Below, piece after piece: positions 1-8,835 of a stretch of DNA of 64,000 bases. The DNA lies in NCBI RefSeq assembly GCF_031846645.1, contig NZ_JAVRHN010000003.1, forward strand, positions 186,001 through 250,000, in the 5' to 3' direction. How positions within the stretch are numbered: position 1 is the stretch's first letter; each line of letters starts with the position of its first letter. Source of the DNA: Autumnicola psychrophila (GTDB taxonomy: Bacteria; Bacteroidota; Bacteroidia; Flavobacteriales; Flavobacteriaceae). Under the pieces are notes generated by a model that had not been told where the DNA came from, did not search any database, and saw nothing but the letters and a program-made list of their open reading frames with translations. The translations under genes were made by a program, and so were the position numbers.

Positions 1-691
1 ATCTTAACCCAATTTTATTTTCTGGCATCACTTCTTTAAGAGCATCAATAATATCGAATAAAATACGGGCGCGCTTTTCTTTTGTACCTCCATAATCATC
101 TGTACGATGATTGGAAGTTGCGTTGAAGAACTGGTGCAGTAAATAACCGTTTGATGAGTGTATTTCCACTCCGTCAAACCCTGCTTCCATTGCATTTTTT
201 GCAGCTTTTTTAAAATCCTGAATTGTGCGCTGGATATCCTCTATAGTCATTTCCTTTGGAGTAACAGTATCCTTGAAACCTTCAGGAGTGAAAGCTTTTG
301 CTTCCGGATTAATGGCTGAAGGTGCCAGCGGTGCTTTTCCATCATGAAAATCTGGATGAGACATGCGGCCCACATGCCAAAGCTGGATAAAAATTTTCCC
401 ATTGGCCTCATGGACACTTTTTGTTACCTTTTTCCAGCCTTCTACCTGCGCATCGCTGAAGATGCCCGGAGTATTTACATAACCCACAGCTTCTTTAGAA
501 ACCTGTGCGCCTTCAGTTATTATTAAACCTGCACCTGCCCGCTGCTTATAGTAAACATCGTGTAATCCTTCTTCCGGCTTATTTTCGGAATTAGCTGCCC
601 TGCTCCGCGTCATGGGTGCCATTACCACACGGTTGGCCAGTTGAATTCCATTAAGATTATAATGCTGTAATAGTGGTTGTTCTTTACTCAT
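1..691 (-). CDS. Old Yellow Enzyme family NADH:flavin oxidoreductase (alkene reductase), C-terminus outside window
   Basis: An FMN-dependent ene-reductase of the NemA/OYE type, which reduces activated C=C bonds or nitro groups with NAD(P)H in the cytoplasm. Reading leftwards from ATG at 691, the 230 visible residues show the OYE N-terminal strand with VVMAPMTRSRA (about residues 22-32), QLWHVGR, and the active-site region GVEIHSSNGYLLHQF followed by SNHRTDDYGG. Families are about 360 residues, so roughly the last third lies beyond the window. No stop codon interrupts the visible frame. A Crp/Fnr gene lies 287 bases upstream on the same strand and could be its regulator, but that is inference. 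Substrate cannot be told from sequence. Confidence 0.93.
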   Translation of the reverse strand, partial: MSKEQPLLQHYNLNGIQLANRVVMAPMTRSRAANSENKPEEGLHDVYYKQRAGAGLIITEGAQVSKEAVGYVNTPGIFSDAQVEGWKKVTKSVHEANGKIFIQLWHVGRMSHPDFHDGKAPLAPSAINPEAKAFTPEGFKDTVTPKEMTIEDIQRTIQDFKKAAKNAMEAGFDGVEIHSSNGYLLHQFFNATSNHRTDDYGGTKEKRARILFDIIDALKEVMPENKIGLR

Positions 692-978
692 AGTTTTATT
701 TATCGTTTATAGCTGAGTTGTTTTATCGCAAACCCAGAATGCGGAAGGTTCACTGTTTTCAGCAAAACCGACTTCAGAATTTTTAAATTTTTCATAGCAA
801 TTTAATTCCCATGAAGCCGGAGTCTTCTACCTGATATGAAAATCAGGCTCAAACTTTTTACTGAAAACGAAAAAGATTTCCTTTATTAGAGAAAATGATT
901 TCGATGTGCGAAGCTATTGAAAAAGCCGTAATAATGTGCTTGATGTATGTTAGGGAAGGCTGTTAAACATTGTTAAGC

Positions 979-1551
979 CTAGAGAAATTCTTTGCGAATT
1001 CTGCTCAGGCTTTCCGGGGTTATTCCAAGATAATTGGCGATATGCGAGTTTGGTACACGCTGCTCGATTTGTGGATACTGTTCACAAAATTCTATGTAAC
1101 GTTGCTTGTTGTTTTTTTGAAGTGCAGACATGATCCTGCCGCGCAAAGCTACAAAGGCATTAGTTGTTTTAATTCGGAAAAATCGTTCAAACTTTGGAAT
1201 TCTTTTATAGAGCGTTTCCAAATTACTTTTTTGAATTTCCAGTAAATGGGAATTTTCAATGGCTTCTACAAAAAGTTCAGATTTGCTTCCGCTGAAAAAG
1301 GCTTCAAAGTCACTTATCCACCAGTCTTCAACTGCAAACTGGATTATGTGTCTGTTTCCGTTTTCATCAAGATAATACGCTTCCAGGCAGCCGCTCACCA
1401 CATAATATTCTGAAAGTACTTCCTGCCTCGGTTCAATTAGTAATTCCCTTTTGGAAATTCTAATTTCCGAAAGTATGCTCAGGAATTCGTTTTCTTCTGA
1501 AAGATCAAGATCAATAACCTGTTCTATGTGTTGCAGGATTTTATTTTGCAT
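979..1551 (-). CDS. Crp/Fnr family transcriptional regulator
   Basis: A 190-residue cytoplasmic regulator. Residues about 25-115 match the cyclic-nucleotide-binding beta barrel typical of Bacteroidota Crp-like proteins (YYVVSGCLEAYYLDENGNRH then IIQFAVEDWW). The C-terminus carries a short helix-turn-helix (RVPNSHIANYLGITPESLSRIRKEF). The protein ends just after the recognition helix, which is usual for this subfamily and not a truncation. There is no Fnr-type cysteine cluster. It lies upstream of the Old Yellow Enzyme gene on the same strand, a frequent arrangement in Bacteroidota, so control of that gene is plausible. The effector is unknown. Confidence 0.9.
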   Translation of the reverse strand: MQNKILQHIEQVIDLDLSEENEFLSILSEIRISKRELLIEPRQEVLSEYYVVSGCLEAYYLDENGNRHIIQFAVEDWWISDFEAFFSGSKSELFVEAIENSHLLEIQKSNLETLYKRIPKFERFFRIKTTNAFVALRGRIMSALQKNNKQRYIEFCEQYPQIEQRVPNSHIANYLGITPESLSRIRKEFL

Positions 1552-1624
1552 GTAGAATTAAAAAATATCGAATACGAAAATTGCCATTTTATGCACCCTG
1601 CTAAGTTAAGTTTCTTTCCTGAAA

Positions 1625-2083
1625 TTATTCCTTTTTAATTGGTACCATATAAACCGGAATTTTCGTTTTTTCCAGCACTCGGGAAGCAATGGTTCCTACG
1701 AGCAGTTTTTCCAGGGTGGAATGGCTATGAGTTCCCATCACAATTAAATCTGCGTTCCATTCTTCGGCATAATTAAGTAAAGCGGTATCGGTTTCACCTT
1801 CCGCCAGATGATAACCTGCGTTGGGATCCTCAAGGTGATCTGTTGCTGTTTTTAAAAATTCTTCAGCAAAATTTCTCATTTCAGTGGACATATTCATATC
1901 GGCTGAAATGTTATAACCATCGTAGCCCATAAAAGTAGGATACTGCATCCCATAATAACTCACATCTGTAAGGACGTGTATAAGGCAAACTTGAGCGTTT
2001 AATTGTTTAGCAAGCTTGTGGCCTGCTTTTGCGACCTGTTCAGAAACGGGATTATAGTCGAGAGCGATAAGAACTTTTTTCAT
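1625..2083 (-). CDS. Universal stress protein UspA family
   Basis: A single-domain Usp of 152 residues, close to the usual size. It begins with the typical strand KKVLIALDYNP and ends with the nucleotide-binding signature VMGTHSHSTLEKLLVGTIASRV, which fits the ATP-binding G-x2-G-x9-G-(S/T) pattern loosely (G-T-H-S-H ... G-T-I-A-S). Usp proteins are cytoplasmic stress-tolerance factors of unclear mechanism. It sits between two regulator genes and is followed by 73 bases before the Crp gene, so it may share a transcript with it. Start ATG at 2083. Confidence 0.92.
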   Translation of the reverse strand: MKKVLIALDYNPVSEQVAKAGHKLAKQLNAQVCLIHVLTDVSYYGMQYPTFMGYDGYNISADMNMSTEMRNFAEEFLKTATDHLEDPNAGYHLAEGETDTALLNYAEEWNADLIVMGTHSHSTLEKLLVGTIASRVLEKTKIPVYMVPIKKE

Positions 2084-2177
2084 AACAGATAGTGTTTTAG
2101 TATTACCTGAAGTTACAAAAAAGACATGGTTTTAAAAAGATCAAAATCAGTAAAAATAAACCTGCTTTTAATGACAT

Positions 2178-3221
2178 CTATTGTGGGGAGTTCCGATAAT
2201 TTTTTCTGTACTGCGAAGGTGAAATAGCGTACTTATCTCTAAATATTTTAGAAAAATAACTTTTGTTAATAAGACCTACGCGATCTACAATTTCAGCAAG
2301 GCTAAGATCAGTATTCAAAAGAAGATTTTGTGCAAGATCCAGCCTTACTTTATTAATATAACCATTCACAGTCTGGGAGTACAAATCCTGAAATCCCTGT
2401 TGGAGTTTATTGGCATTTAATCCCACTTCCCTGCTGATATGGTCTATGTTATGGAAGTTGATTATATCCTGTTTAACCATTTCTGCAGCTTTCTCTATTT
2501 GCTCTACCTCATACCTGCGTAACAGAGAGCGGTTACCAACATCTTTTAAATCATCCTGGTACTGCAACATTTGGAGTGCAATAATTTCGTACACTTTACC
2601 TTCTGTGAAAAGTTTATTTAGAAAATCCTGTTCCTGAAAATTCTCTATTTCTTTGAACATTTCAGAAATGTGAAGGCTATACAAACCTTCATAATAAAAT
2701 TGCTTCCTGGCTTCTACATCGGTTAACAAGTCTCGAAATTCAGAATTCATGCTTTCAATTTCACATTCGGTTTTCGACTTAAATTCACTACGCCTTATCT
2801 CTATGCTGGTAATAATTGTGGATTTCCCTGCTGAAAAACGAATTACATGTCCATTATTCTGCTCACTGGCAACTATAATATTCTGAAATTTATGAATTTG
2901 ATGAATAGTAGTTTCGTTAGCAAAACGGTGCCCTATTGTCCCCTGATGAGCATAAATAAACCTTAAAGGATGAACTTCTGATTTAATGAACTGAATCTCA
3001 AAATCAGTTTTAAAGGTACAGCTGTAGCGTATAAACCCAAGTCCATTCTCAAAATTAATTCCCTTGATAGTACCCTTTCCCATTTGGGAAGGAATTTGCA
3101 CATAGTATTCCTCACAATTTCGTTCTAATGGAACAGACAGTGATTTTGATATATCTTCTAACACATCGTTAATGGGCAGGGAATTTACTTTGATAATTTT
3201 CAGAAAAATAGTTTTAAACAA
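2178..3221 (-). CDS. AraC family transcriptional regulator
   Basis: A 347-residue regulator with an N-terminal sensing region (about 1-230) without a recognisable ligand fold and a C-terminal AraC double helix-turn-helix (about 245-340). The C-terminus shows the family pattern LAEIVDRVGLINKSYFSKIF followed by RDKYAISPSQYRKNYR. The start is a TTG at 3221; there is no ATG near it in frame, and the next methionines fall inside the N-terminal domain, so TTG is the likely start. It is divergent from the amino-acid permease across 225 bases, so it may control that gene. Effector and regulon are not visible. Confidence 0.88.
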   Translation of the reverse strand: MFKTIFLKIIKVNSLPINDVLEDISKSLSVPLERNCEEYYVQIPSQMGKGTIKGINFENGLGFIRYSCTFKTDFEIQFIKSEVHPLRFIYAHQGTIGHRFANETTIHQIHKFQNIIVASEQNNGHVIRFSAGKSTIITSIEIRRSEFKSKTECEIESMNSEFRDLLTDVEARKQFYYEGLYSLHISEMFKEIENFQEQDFLNKLFTEGKVYEIIALQMLQYQDDLKDVGNRSLLRRYEVEQIEKAAEMVKQDIINFHNIDHISREVGLNANKLQQGFQDLYSQTVNGYINKVRLDLAQNLLLNTDLSLAEIVDRVGLINKSYFSKIFRDKYAISPSQYRKNYRNSPQ

Positions 3222-3446
3222 TAATAAACTTAAATAAATGCCTCAGTTCATAAAAAGTAAATGTTTAACAAATGTTTAGATTAGATTATAGTAATTGTAA
3301 ATATTATTAAACAAAAGTTAGCCTGAGCTGAATGGAAAAGTTGATTTACAAAAAGATGTTATTTTTTTCCTAACAGCTTTTTAAAGCCTATCACTGTTCC
3401 TGCTGAAAAACTTATATTCAGAAAAATCAGAAATTTTATATATAAT

Positions 3447-4691
3447 ATGGCAGAAGAAAAACTAAAGCGCTCTCTGGGATTATGGGATGTTTTGATGTTT
3501 GGTGTAGGGGGTATAGTTGGAGCGGGTATTTATGCGATTATAGGACAGGCAGCGGCGCTGGGTGGGAATATGCTCTGGCTCAGCTTTATAATAGCTGCTT
3601 TTGTTGCTTTACTTACAGGTTTATCTTATTCCGAATTTGTAAGCCGCTTTCCTGATGCGGGTGGCAGCTTTGAATATATTAAACAGGGATTGGGAGAAAA
3701 GACGGCAAATTATATGTCTGTGTTTATGGTCTTTACGGGAATTGTGGCAGCCGCTGCGATTTCGATTAGTTTTGCCGATTATTTTAGTCGGCTTATAAAT
3801 GTTCCTACATGGATTGTGGTAATTGTTATTATTGCACTAATGGCTTTATTTAATATCCTGGGTTCCAAATATAGTTCTTACTACAATTCTTTTGCTACTG
3901 TTGTAACATTACTGGGACTTGGTCTGGTTGTAGTTGTATGTTTTCCAGAGATAGGCTCAAGAAATTTACTGGAAATGAATGATAAGGGCTGGACGGGAAT
4001 ATTAGCCGGAGGAGCTTTAATTTTCTTTAGCTATATAGGTTTTGAAGATCTAGTAAAGATGGCCGAGGAAACAAAAAAGCCAGAAAAAAATATGCCAAAA
4101 GCCGTAATGTTAAGCGGTCTTGCAGTTTTGCTAATCTACGTTCTTATTGCAATTTGTACTATAAGTGTGATGGGCTGGGAAGAGCTTTCCAGTTCCAATG
4201 GACCTCTTGCAGCAGTTATTGAGACTAAAATGGGAAGTATAGGAGCAACAATTCTTGTAATCGTGGCGCTTTTTGCTACCAGTAAGACTATTTTGAGCAA
4301 CATACTGGGAACTTCCCGGCTTGTTTATGACGTAGCAAGAGACAGCGGAATTGAGTGGATGAAACGATTTACCACATTAAAAGGTATAGGTACAAAAACG
4401 CCAAATTTCGCCATTATCGCGATCGCAATAATTGCTATATTATTCGGATTAATAGGAAACCTGAAAGTGGTGGCCAGTATCAGTAACATTTTTATCTTTA
4501 TCGTTTTTGGGATGGTCAACGTTGCTTTACTTCGATTACGATACAAACAACGTAATGAAGATATAGAGAAGCCTTATTTCCATATCCCGTTAAACGTAAA
4601 TAACATTCCTATTCCAACTGTTATTGCATTGGTAACAATCCTTATTCTCTTTGGATTCAATATTTACAACCTTTTCCAGGGTAATCTTTAG
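3447..4691 (+). CDS. APC family amino acid permease
   Basis: A 414-residue inner membrane transporter with about 12 predicted membrane segments. The first segment carries the APC-superfamily unwound-helix motif GVGGIVGAGIY, and the ALIFFSYIGFEDLVKMAEETK stretch (about residues 190-210) is the conserved TM6 region of amino-acid/cation exchangers, so proton-coupled amino-acid uptake is the likely role. Substrate specificity cannot be assigned. The divergent AraC regulator is a candidate controller. The stop codon ends directly at the stop of the convergent deformylase-like gene. Confidence 0.9.
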   Translation: MAEEKLKRSLGLWDVLMFGVGGIVGAGIYAIIGQAAALGGNMLWLSFIIAAFVALLTGLSYSEFVSRFPDAGGSFEYIKQGLGEKTANYMSVFMVFTGIVAAAAISISFADYFSRLINVPTWIVVIVIIALMALFNILGSKYSSYYNSFATVVTLLGLGLVVVVCFPEIGSRNLLEMNDKGWTGILAGGALIFFSYIGFEDLVKMAEETKKPEKNMPKAVMLSGLAVLLIYVLIAICTISVMGWEELSSSNGPLAAVIETKMGSIGATILVIVALFATSKTILSNILGTSRLVYDVARDSGIEWMKRFTTLKGIGTKTPNFAIIAIAIIAILFGLIGNLKVVASISNIFIFIVFGMVNVALLRLRYKQRNEDIEKPYFHIPLNVNNIPIPTVIALVTILILFGFNIYNLFQGNL

Positions 4692-5333
4692 TTATAAGTT
4701 ATTGCCAGCAGCATCCTCGATTTCTTTTTGGAGATGGTCCAGGTAAAGGATTCCGTTTAGGTGATCAATTTCATGCTGAAATATTACCGCCGTAAAATCT
4801 TCTACCATTTCTACATGATGTGTATTATCCAGCTTATCATACTCCACCAGGACGGCATAAGATCTCGTCTTTGTGGTGTCGCGACGATCAGGAATAGAGA
4901 GACAGCCTTCCAGACAGTCTTGTTTTAATTCAGAATACTGAATAATTTTAGGATTGAGAAAAAGTTCAAACGGGAAATTTTCTTTGTCAAAACGCTGAAC
5001 CCAAATGATATTCTTCAGAATTCCAACCTGTGGTGCTGCAATTCCGGCGCCCAGCGACATACTGTCTGTAACTGTTTTGTACAGTCGGTTTACAAATCTT
5101 CTTAAAACAGGGTCTGAAGGATCTACCCTTACGTCTTCACTTTTGCTTCTTAATAAAATGGAATCACTGGTGTTGGTGATTTTAAAAACCCTCATTGGCT
5201 GGGAACTGTCTGCAGCCATTATCATTTGTACCTGTTCTTTTGTAAATGTACTTCCTGTAGTTGTGGTACGCTTCATACTGGAGCAACCTGCAATAAATAC
5301 TATAAGCAGAAATACAACGAATATATTTTTCAT
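4692..5333 (-). CDS. Lipoprotein-type peptide deformylase-like protein
   Basis: A 213-residue protein that combines a lipoprotein signal peptide (lipobox LIVFIAGC, lipidated Cys at about residue 17) with a complete peptide deformylase fold. All three catalytic motifs are present: motif I GAGIAAPQVG, motif II LEGCLSIP with the metal-binding Cys, and motif III FQHEIDHLNG with both metal-binding His and the catalytic Glu. Ordinary Def removes the formyl group from nascent peptides in the cytoplasm; this one should be anchored in the periplasm or outer membrane, where such a substrate is not expected. It may deformylate or hydrolyse other exported peptides. It is convergent with the permease and followed at its upstream side by a bidirectional terminator. 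Domain assignment is firm; the role is open. Confidence 0.88.
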   Translation of the reverse strand: MKNIFVVFLLIVFIAGCSSMKRTTTTGSTFTKEQVQMIMAADSSQPMRVFKITNTSDSILLRSKSEDVRVDPSDPVLRRFVNRLYKTVTDSMSLGAGIAAPQVGILKNIIWVQRFDKENFPFELFLNPKIIQYSELKQDCLEGCLSIPDRRDTTKTRSYAVLVEYDKLDNTHHVEMVEDFTAVIFQHEIDHLNGILYLDHLQKEIEDAAGNNL

Positions 5334-5378
5334 TTTTGAGGGTTTATTTTAAGTGCAAAACTACATTTTAATCATTAA

Positions 5379-5409
5379 AAAAGCCGCAAAAATTTTCTTT
5401 GCGGCTTTT
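5379..5409 (-). terminator. Rho-independent terminator hairpin, possibly bidirectional
   Basis: A perfect 12-bp stem (AAAAGCCGCAAA with TTTGCGGCTTTT) around a 7-base loop, flanked by A and T runs. It ends the leftward transcript of the gene at 5434-6495 and separates it from the deformylase-like gene. Confidence 0.85.
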
Positions 5410-5433
5410 ATTATTCTCTGTATTCCTCTGAAA

Positions 5434-6495
5434 TTATCTGTGATCCCTGCGACGGTGATCATCGTCATGTTCTTCTTTAATTCTATGTTCTTCATTAACT
5501 GTAAATTCCGGAGAACCTAAACTACCTCCAAAGAAAGCAGCTAATGCACCAAGAAGCAAGACACCAAAAGCGATAAGGCTGAAGTTTCCAATCGCGTCAG
5601 TAATTTTATCACTTAGCTCTACAGCTTTTTGTTTTGCCTCGGCAAAAGCCTGTTCAGCGTCCTCAACAGCCTGCTGAATATTAGTTTCCCACTTTTGAAT
5701 CATTCCGTCTATTTCTGATTCGCTAAGCTGTGTATTTTCAGTAAGATAACTTTTTAATTCTTCCGTTTGAATATATTCTCCATTACCCTCAAGCTCAATA
5801 TTGAGATTTCCGCTATCGTCTATATTATAAGAAAGATCATTAAAAGACTCTTCAATGTCCATAGATTTTATTAAACCTTGTGCATCGACCTGCGGATTTT
5901 CCAGCATTTGGCGGGTGTCTGTAGACGCCTCTTCCGGCACTACATCATATTTTTCTGCAGTATTTAATACCTGAAGTACCTGTTGCTTTGCCTTTTCAAT
6001 AGAAAAATTGGCCTGATCCTGACTTTGCTGCTGTGCCTCATCTATTTGTACAGAAATCTTTTCTGATTGGTTACCACCAAATATTCCTGAAACGGCACTA
6101 CCAATTCCATTCATTATTGATCCTACGGTAGAAGTAAGAAAATAAAAAGTAACTATTGCATAAAGTGCCCAGGCAAGGAATCCGTGAATTCCACCATCTG
6201 CAGAAGAAGGAAAACCAGACATGCGTCCTGCCACCATACCTCCAACAAATAAGGCCACAAGGTTAGACAGTCCCCACCAGATAATAGTTCCGGTACCAAG
6301 TCCTGCGAGGGGATCAGATTCTGTCATCGGGTTTATAGAAGTAAGTCCTATTCCCAAGCCCAACAAATTTAGAAGAAAAGCTATCGCCAATGCGGTGAGT
6401 GCACCGGCAAAAATAGCGCCCCAGGAACTCCGGGTAACCTTGTCTTTTAGATCATCAAAACCTGTTCTCGTTCGTGTTGTACGCGTTGTATCCAT
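5434..6495 (-). CDS. Glycine-rich integral membrane protein with periplasmic/cytoplasmic coiled-coil domain
   Basis: I do not recognise a named family. The 353-residue protein has an N-terminal Arg/Thr-rich tail, three to four membrane segments (about residues 25-50, 70-95, 103-130) rich in Gly and Ala, a long acidic Gln/Glu-rich region (about 140-300) likely to be helical or coiled coil, a last membrane segment (about 305-330) and a charged His/Asp/Arg tail. The layout suggests an envelope protein related to small glycine-zipper membrane proteins. It is monocistronic, closed by the hairpin at 5379-5409. No catalytic motif is visible. Confidence 0.75.
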   Translation of the reverse strand: MDTTRTTRTRTGFDDLKDKVTRSSWGAIFAGALTALAIAFLLNLLGLGIGLTSINPMTESDPLAGLGTGTIIWWGLSNLVALFVGGMVAGRMSGFPSSADGGIHGFLAWALYAIVTFYFLTSTVGSIMNGIGSAVSGIFGGNQSEKISVQIDEAQQQSQDQANFSIEKAKQQVLQVLNTAEKYDVVPEEASTDTRQMLENPQVDAQGLIKSMDIEESFNDLSYNIDDSGNLNIELEGNGEYIQTEELKSYLTENTQLSESEIDGMIQKWETNIQQAVEDAEQAFAEAKQKAVELSDKITDAIGNFSLIAFGVLLLGALAAFFGGSLGSPEFTVNEEHRIKEEHDDDHRRRDHR

Positions 6496-6745
6496 AATTT
6501 ATTATAGTTGGTTTCTTCTAAATTAAGGCAACAAAAACTAAGATAAAGGGAATAAAATATAATTAAACGTTAAACAGCCGTTATTTTAACGTTGCAATAG
6601 TAGTTTTTTTATTAATTTTTTACTTTTCGTAAAGAAAAGTATGAAAATGTGAATTTTTAGGCATAGACTTTAAGAACCCGAACGATACAAGTACAGGAGG
6701 AACTGAGAGAAATCTTTCTCCAATTGTAGGGCTTATAATCTTCAG

Positions 6746-7375
6746 CTATTGTTTTAAGACAATCATGCTGGCTTTTGCACCAGTAAGCAGGTTCCATATG
6801 TTACGGGTAACAGGTTGTCCCTGGGCATCAAAAACCCGAAGCTCGGCAGTATTTGGTCCCGAAGATCCCTGGTTAAGGGCTTCAAACTCGATATTATTCA
6901 GTCCACTGTCCAGGGTAATAAGAATAGGACGGTAACCACCACCCAATACTACACTTGGTTCCACAACAACACCATTAACCGAAATTCTTACGCGATCGCC
7001 ATCAACAAATTCATGATCACGACAATACAATTCCACATAAGCGCCTTTAGTAGTAAAATCCCCAAGATATTGATCTCCTCTATATTCTTCTTTAGCTTCC
7101 TTGTCTTTTTTCCACTTTTCTTCTACCGCATCACCGGCAGTTAAAAACTCATTTTTTGTTTCCCTGAAGTCAAGTTTCCTGGGTTCCTTTTTTAAGAAGT
7201 TATTCTCTTTTTCCTCTTCCTTATTTAGTCGGAATGAAGAAAAAGCACCAGTATTATTGTTTTCGGGTTCAGCCGGTAAAAGAGTTCCAGTATTTGTAGA
7301 CCTTGGAATTTCTATCTGAGCCTTGCTTCCAATAGTGAATCCAAATATGAAAATTAAGGTGAAGAAATATTTCAT
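6746..7375 (-). CDS. Secreted hypothetical protein with beta-sandwich-like C-terminus
   Basis: A 209-residue protein with a Sec signal peptide (MKYFFTLIFIFGFTIGSKAQ, cleavage after KAQ). The mature N-terminus is polar and lysine/glutamate-rich, probably disordered; from about residue 100 it becomes a beta-rich domain (YVELYCRDHEFVDGDRVRIS, then a glycine turn VVLGGGYRP and LNNIEFEALNQG). The pattern recalls small immunoglobulin-like surface or periplasmic domains, with no catalytic residues that I recognise. Standalone gene between two unrelated leftward genes. Confidence 0.72.
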   Translation of the reverse strand: MKYFFTLIFIFGFTIGSKAQIEIPRSTNTGTLLPAEPENNNTGAFSSFRLNKEEEKENNFLKKEPRKLDFRETKNEFLTAGDAVEEKWKKDKEAKEEYRGDQYLGDFTTKGAYVELYCRDHEFVDGDRVRISVNGVVVEPSVVLGGGYRPILITLDSGLNNIEFEALNQGSSGPNTAELRVFDAQGQPVTRNIWNLLTGAKASMIVLKQ

Positions 7376-7466
7376 TTCAAAATTTTATAAATTGACAGGT
7401 AAAATCAGTTTACACATAATCAAAAATACAGCCAAAGATACAAATCAAAACATGATTTTACAGGGG

Positions 7467-8000
7467 TTACTTCGTAGTCGCGATTCTTTGGACATATTCA
7501 GCTTCCACTTCACTATAAGCCATCCAAAAACCCTTTGGTTCCCTACCTTCCAACCTGTCTGAAAGTATATTTAAATGAGTATGCCATCCACTACAAATGC
7601 CAATTAATGTCCCTTTATTCTTTCCCAGATTATGATGGGTAAGTGTAAGGTGAGTTTGCTCTTCTCTCTCGTCCAGTTGAAAAGTCACTACAGAATCACC
7701 GCTCCACGTAAAACTAAGCAATTCCGGAGGATTCAGTTATGTGAGCTTTTCCTTCAGGATGTTTCCACATACTTCGTCCCTGAATTTCTCTGGCACAGTA
7801 TCTTCCTGCATCGACAGATTTCTATGTTGAAAAACAAGGTTAACTTCCCCTCCTACTGCCATTTGCATGTTTCCGGAAGCAAGCCAAAGCCCCCGCTTAT
7901 CAGAATCTGTCAAATAATCCCATACTTCCAGGATTTCATTCTGAAATATCCGTTCAAATTGTAAAGTACCCGGAGAAGTAATTCTGCCATATTTTTGCAT
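7467..8000 (-). pseudogene. SRPBCC (AHSA1-like) protein interrupted by one in-frame stop codon
   Basis: Two stretches in the same reading frame, 8000-7737 and about 7736-7467, together give a normal-length (about 177-residue) SRPBCC/AHSA1 protein. The first half has FQNEILEVWDYLTDSDKRGLW and GGEVNLVFQH; the second half has ELLSFTWSGDSVVTFQLD and the C-terminal helix GWHTHLNILSDRLEG, which is the family hallmark. They are separated by a single TAA at 7739-7737 with LNPPELLSF continuing after it, exactly where the family has a conserved PP-L-F/Y-TW strand. There is no frameshift. Either a recent nonsense mutation or a sequencing error; the function (hydrophobic ligand binding or co-chaperone-like) would be lost if real. 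Confidence 0.85.
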
Positions 8001-8175
8001 TATAATATTATGAATGGTTAATTATCTAAAGATACTAATTAAAAGATTGCATGGCAGAAATAGCAAATGACGTTTTGATCACAACGAGTAGTAATAAATA
8101 ACTACAAGAAGTTGTTCAATATTGCTGTACATGGTAAATTGCTATATATTCTACCCTCTTAAAGGAAATTATATT

Positions 8176-8835
8176 ATGACTGTACATCACCTCTTGGAAA
8201 AAGAGTCTATAGCAAACAAATTTGTAGCGCAATTGCGGGATATTACTATACAAAAAGATCGCCTGCGCTTCAGGAGAAATATCGAAAGATTAGGTGAAAT
8301 TTTGGGCTATGAATTGAGTAAAAGTTTGCGTTATGGCTCTGAGAATATCATCACTCCCCTTGGAGAAGTAAAAATGAAATTACCCAAAGAAGAAATTGTA
8401 GTTTGTTCTATTTTAAGGGCAGGATTGCCACTTCATACAGGATTACTGAATTACTTTGATGATGCAGAAAATTCATTTATTTCTGCTTACAGACATCATC
8501 CCAACGACGATGAAGAGTTTGAAATACTAGTGGGATATCTGGCTTCTCCTTCTTTGGAAGGAAAAATACTGATCCTGGCAGATCCTATGCTCGCTACCGG
8601 AAGTTCTTTTGTGAATGTCCTAAAAGCACTGGAGACGATGGGAAATCCAAAAGAAATACATTTAGTTTCTGTAATTGGAGCGCAGGAAGGAATTGAATAT
8701 GTTAGCAAAGAATATCCTGAAAATAGTCATCTCTGGATTGCAACTATAGACAACACACTAGATGAAAGAGGATATATTGTTCCGGGTCTTGGTGATGCAG
8801 GCGACCTCTGTTTTGGACCTAAACTTCAGCACTAA
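8176..8835 (+). CDS. upp: Uracil phosphoribosyltransferase
   Basis: A pyrimidine salvage enzyme joining uracil and PRPP to UMP in the cytoplasm. The PRPP loop ILADPMLATGSS and the uracil-binding C-terminus (DERGYIVPGLGDAGD) are intact. I place the start at the ATG at 8176, giving 219 residues, close to the family's length; an upstream in-frame ATG at 8122 would add 18 residues that do not resemble Upp. The gene overlaps the convergent tamL stop by 4 bases. Confidence 0.93.
   Translation: MTVHHLLEKESIANKFVAQLRDITIQKDRLRFRRNIERLGEILGYELSKSLRYGSENIITPLGEVKMKLPKEEIVVCSILRAGLPLHTGLLNYFDDAENSFISAYRHHPNDDEEFEILVGYLASPSLEGKILILADPMLATGSSFVNVLKALETMGNPKEIHLVSVIGAQEGIEYVSKEYPENSHLWIATIDNTLDERGYIVPGLGDAGDLCFGPKLQH

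Noticed and set aside
970..1245. 91-codon plus-strand frame overlapping the Crp gene
   Set aside because: Antisense shadow of the Crp/Fnr regulator, whose motifs are intact.
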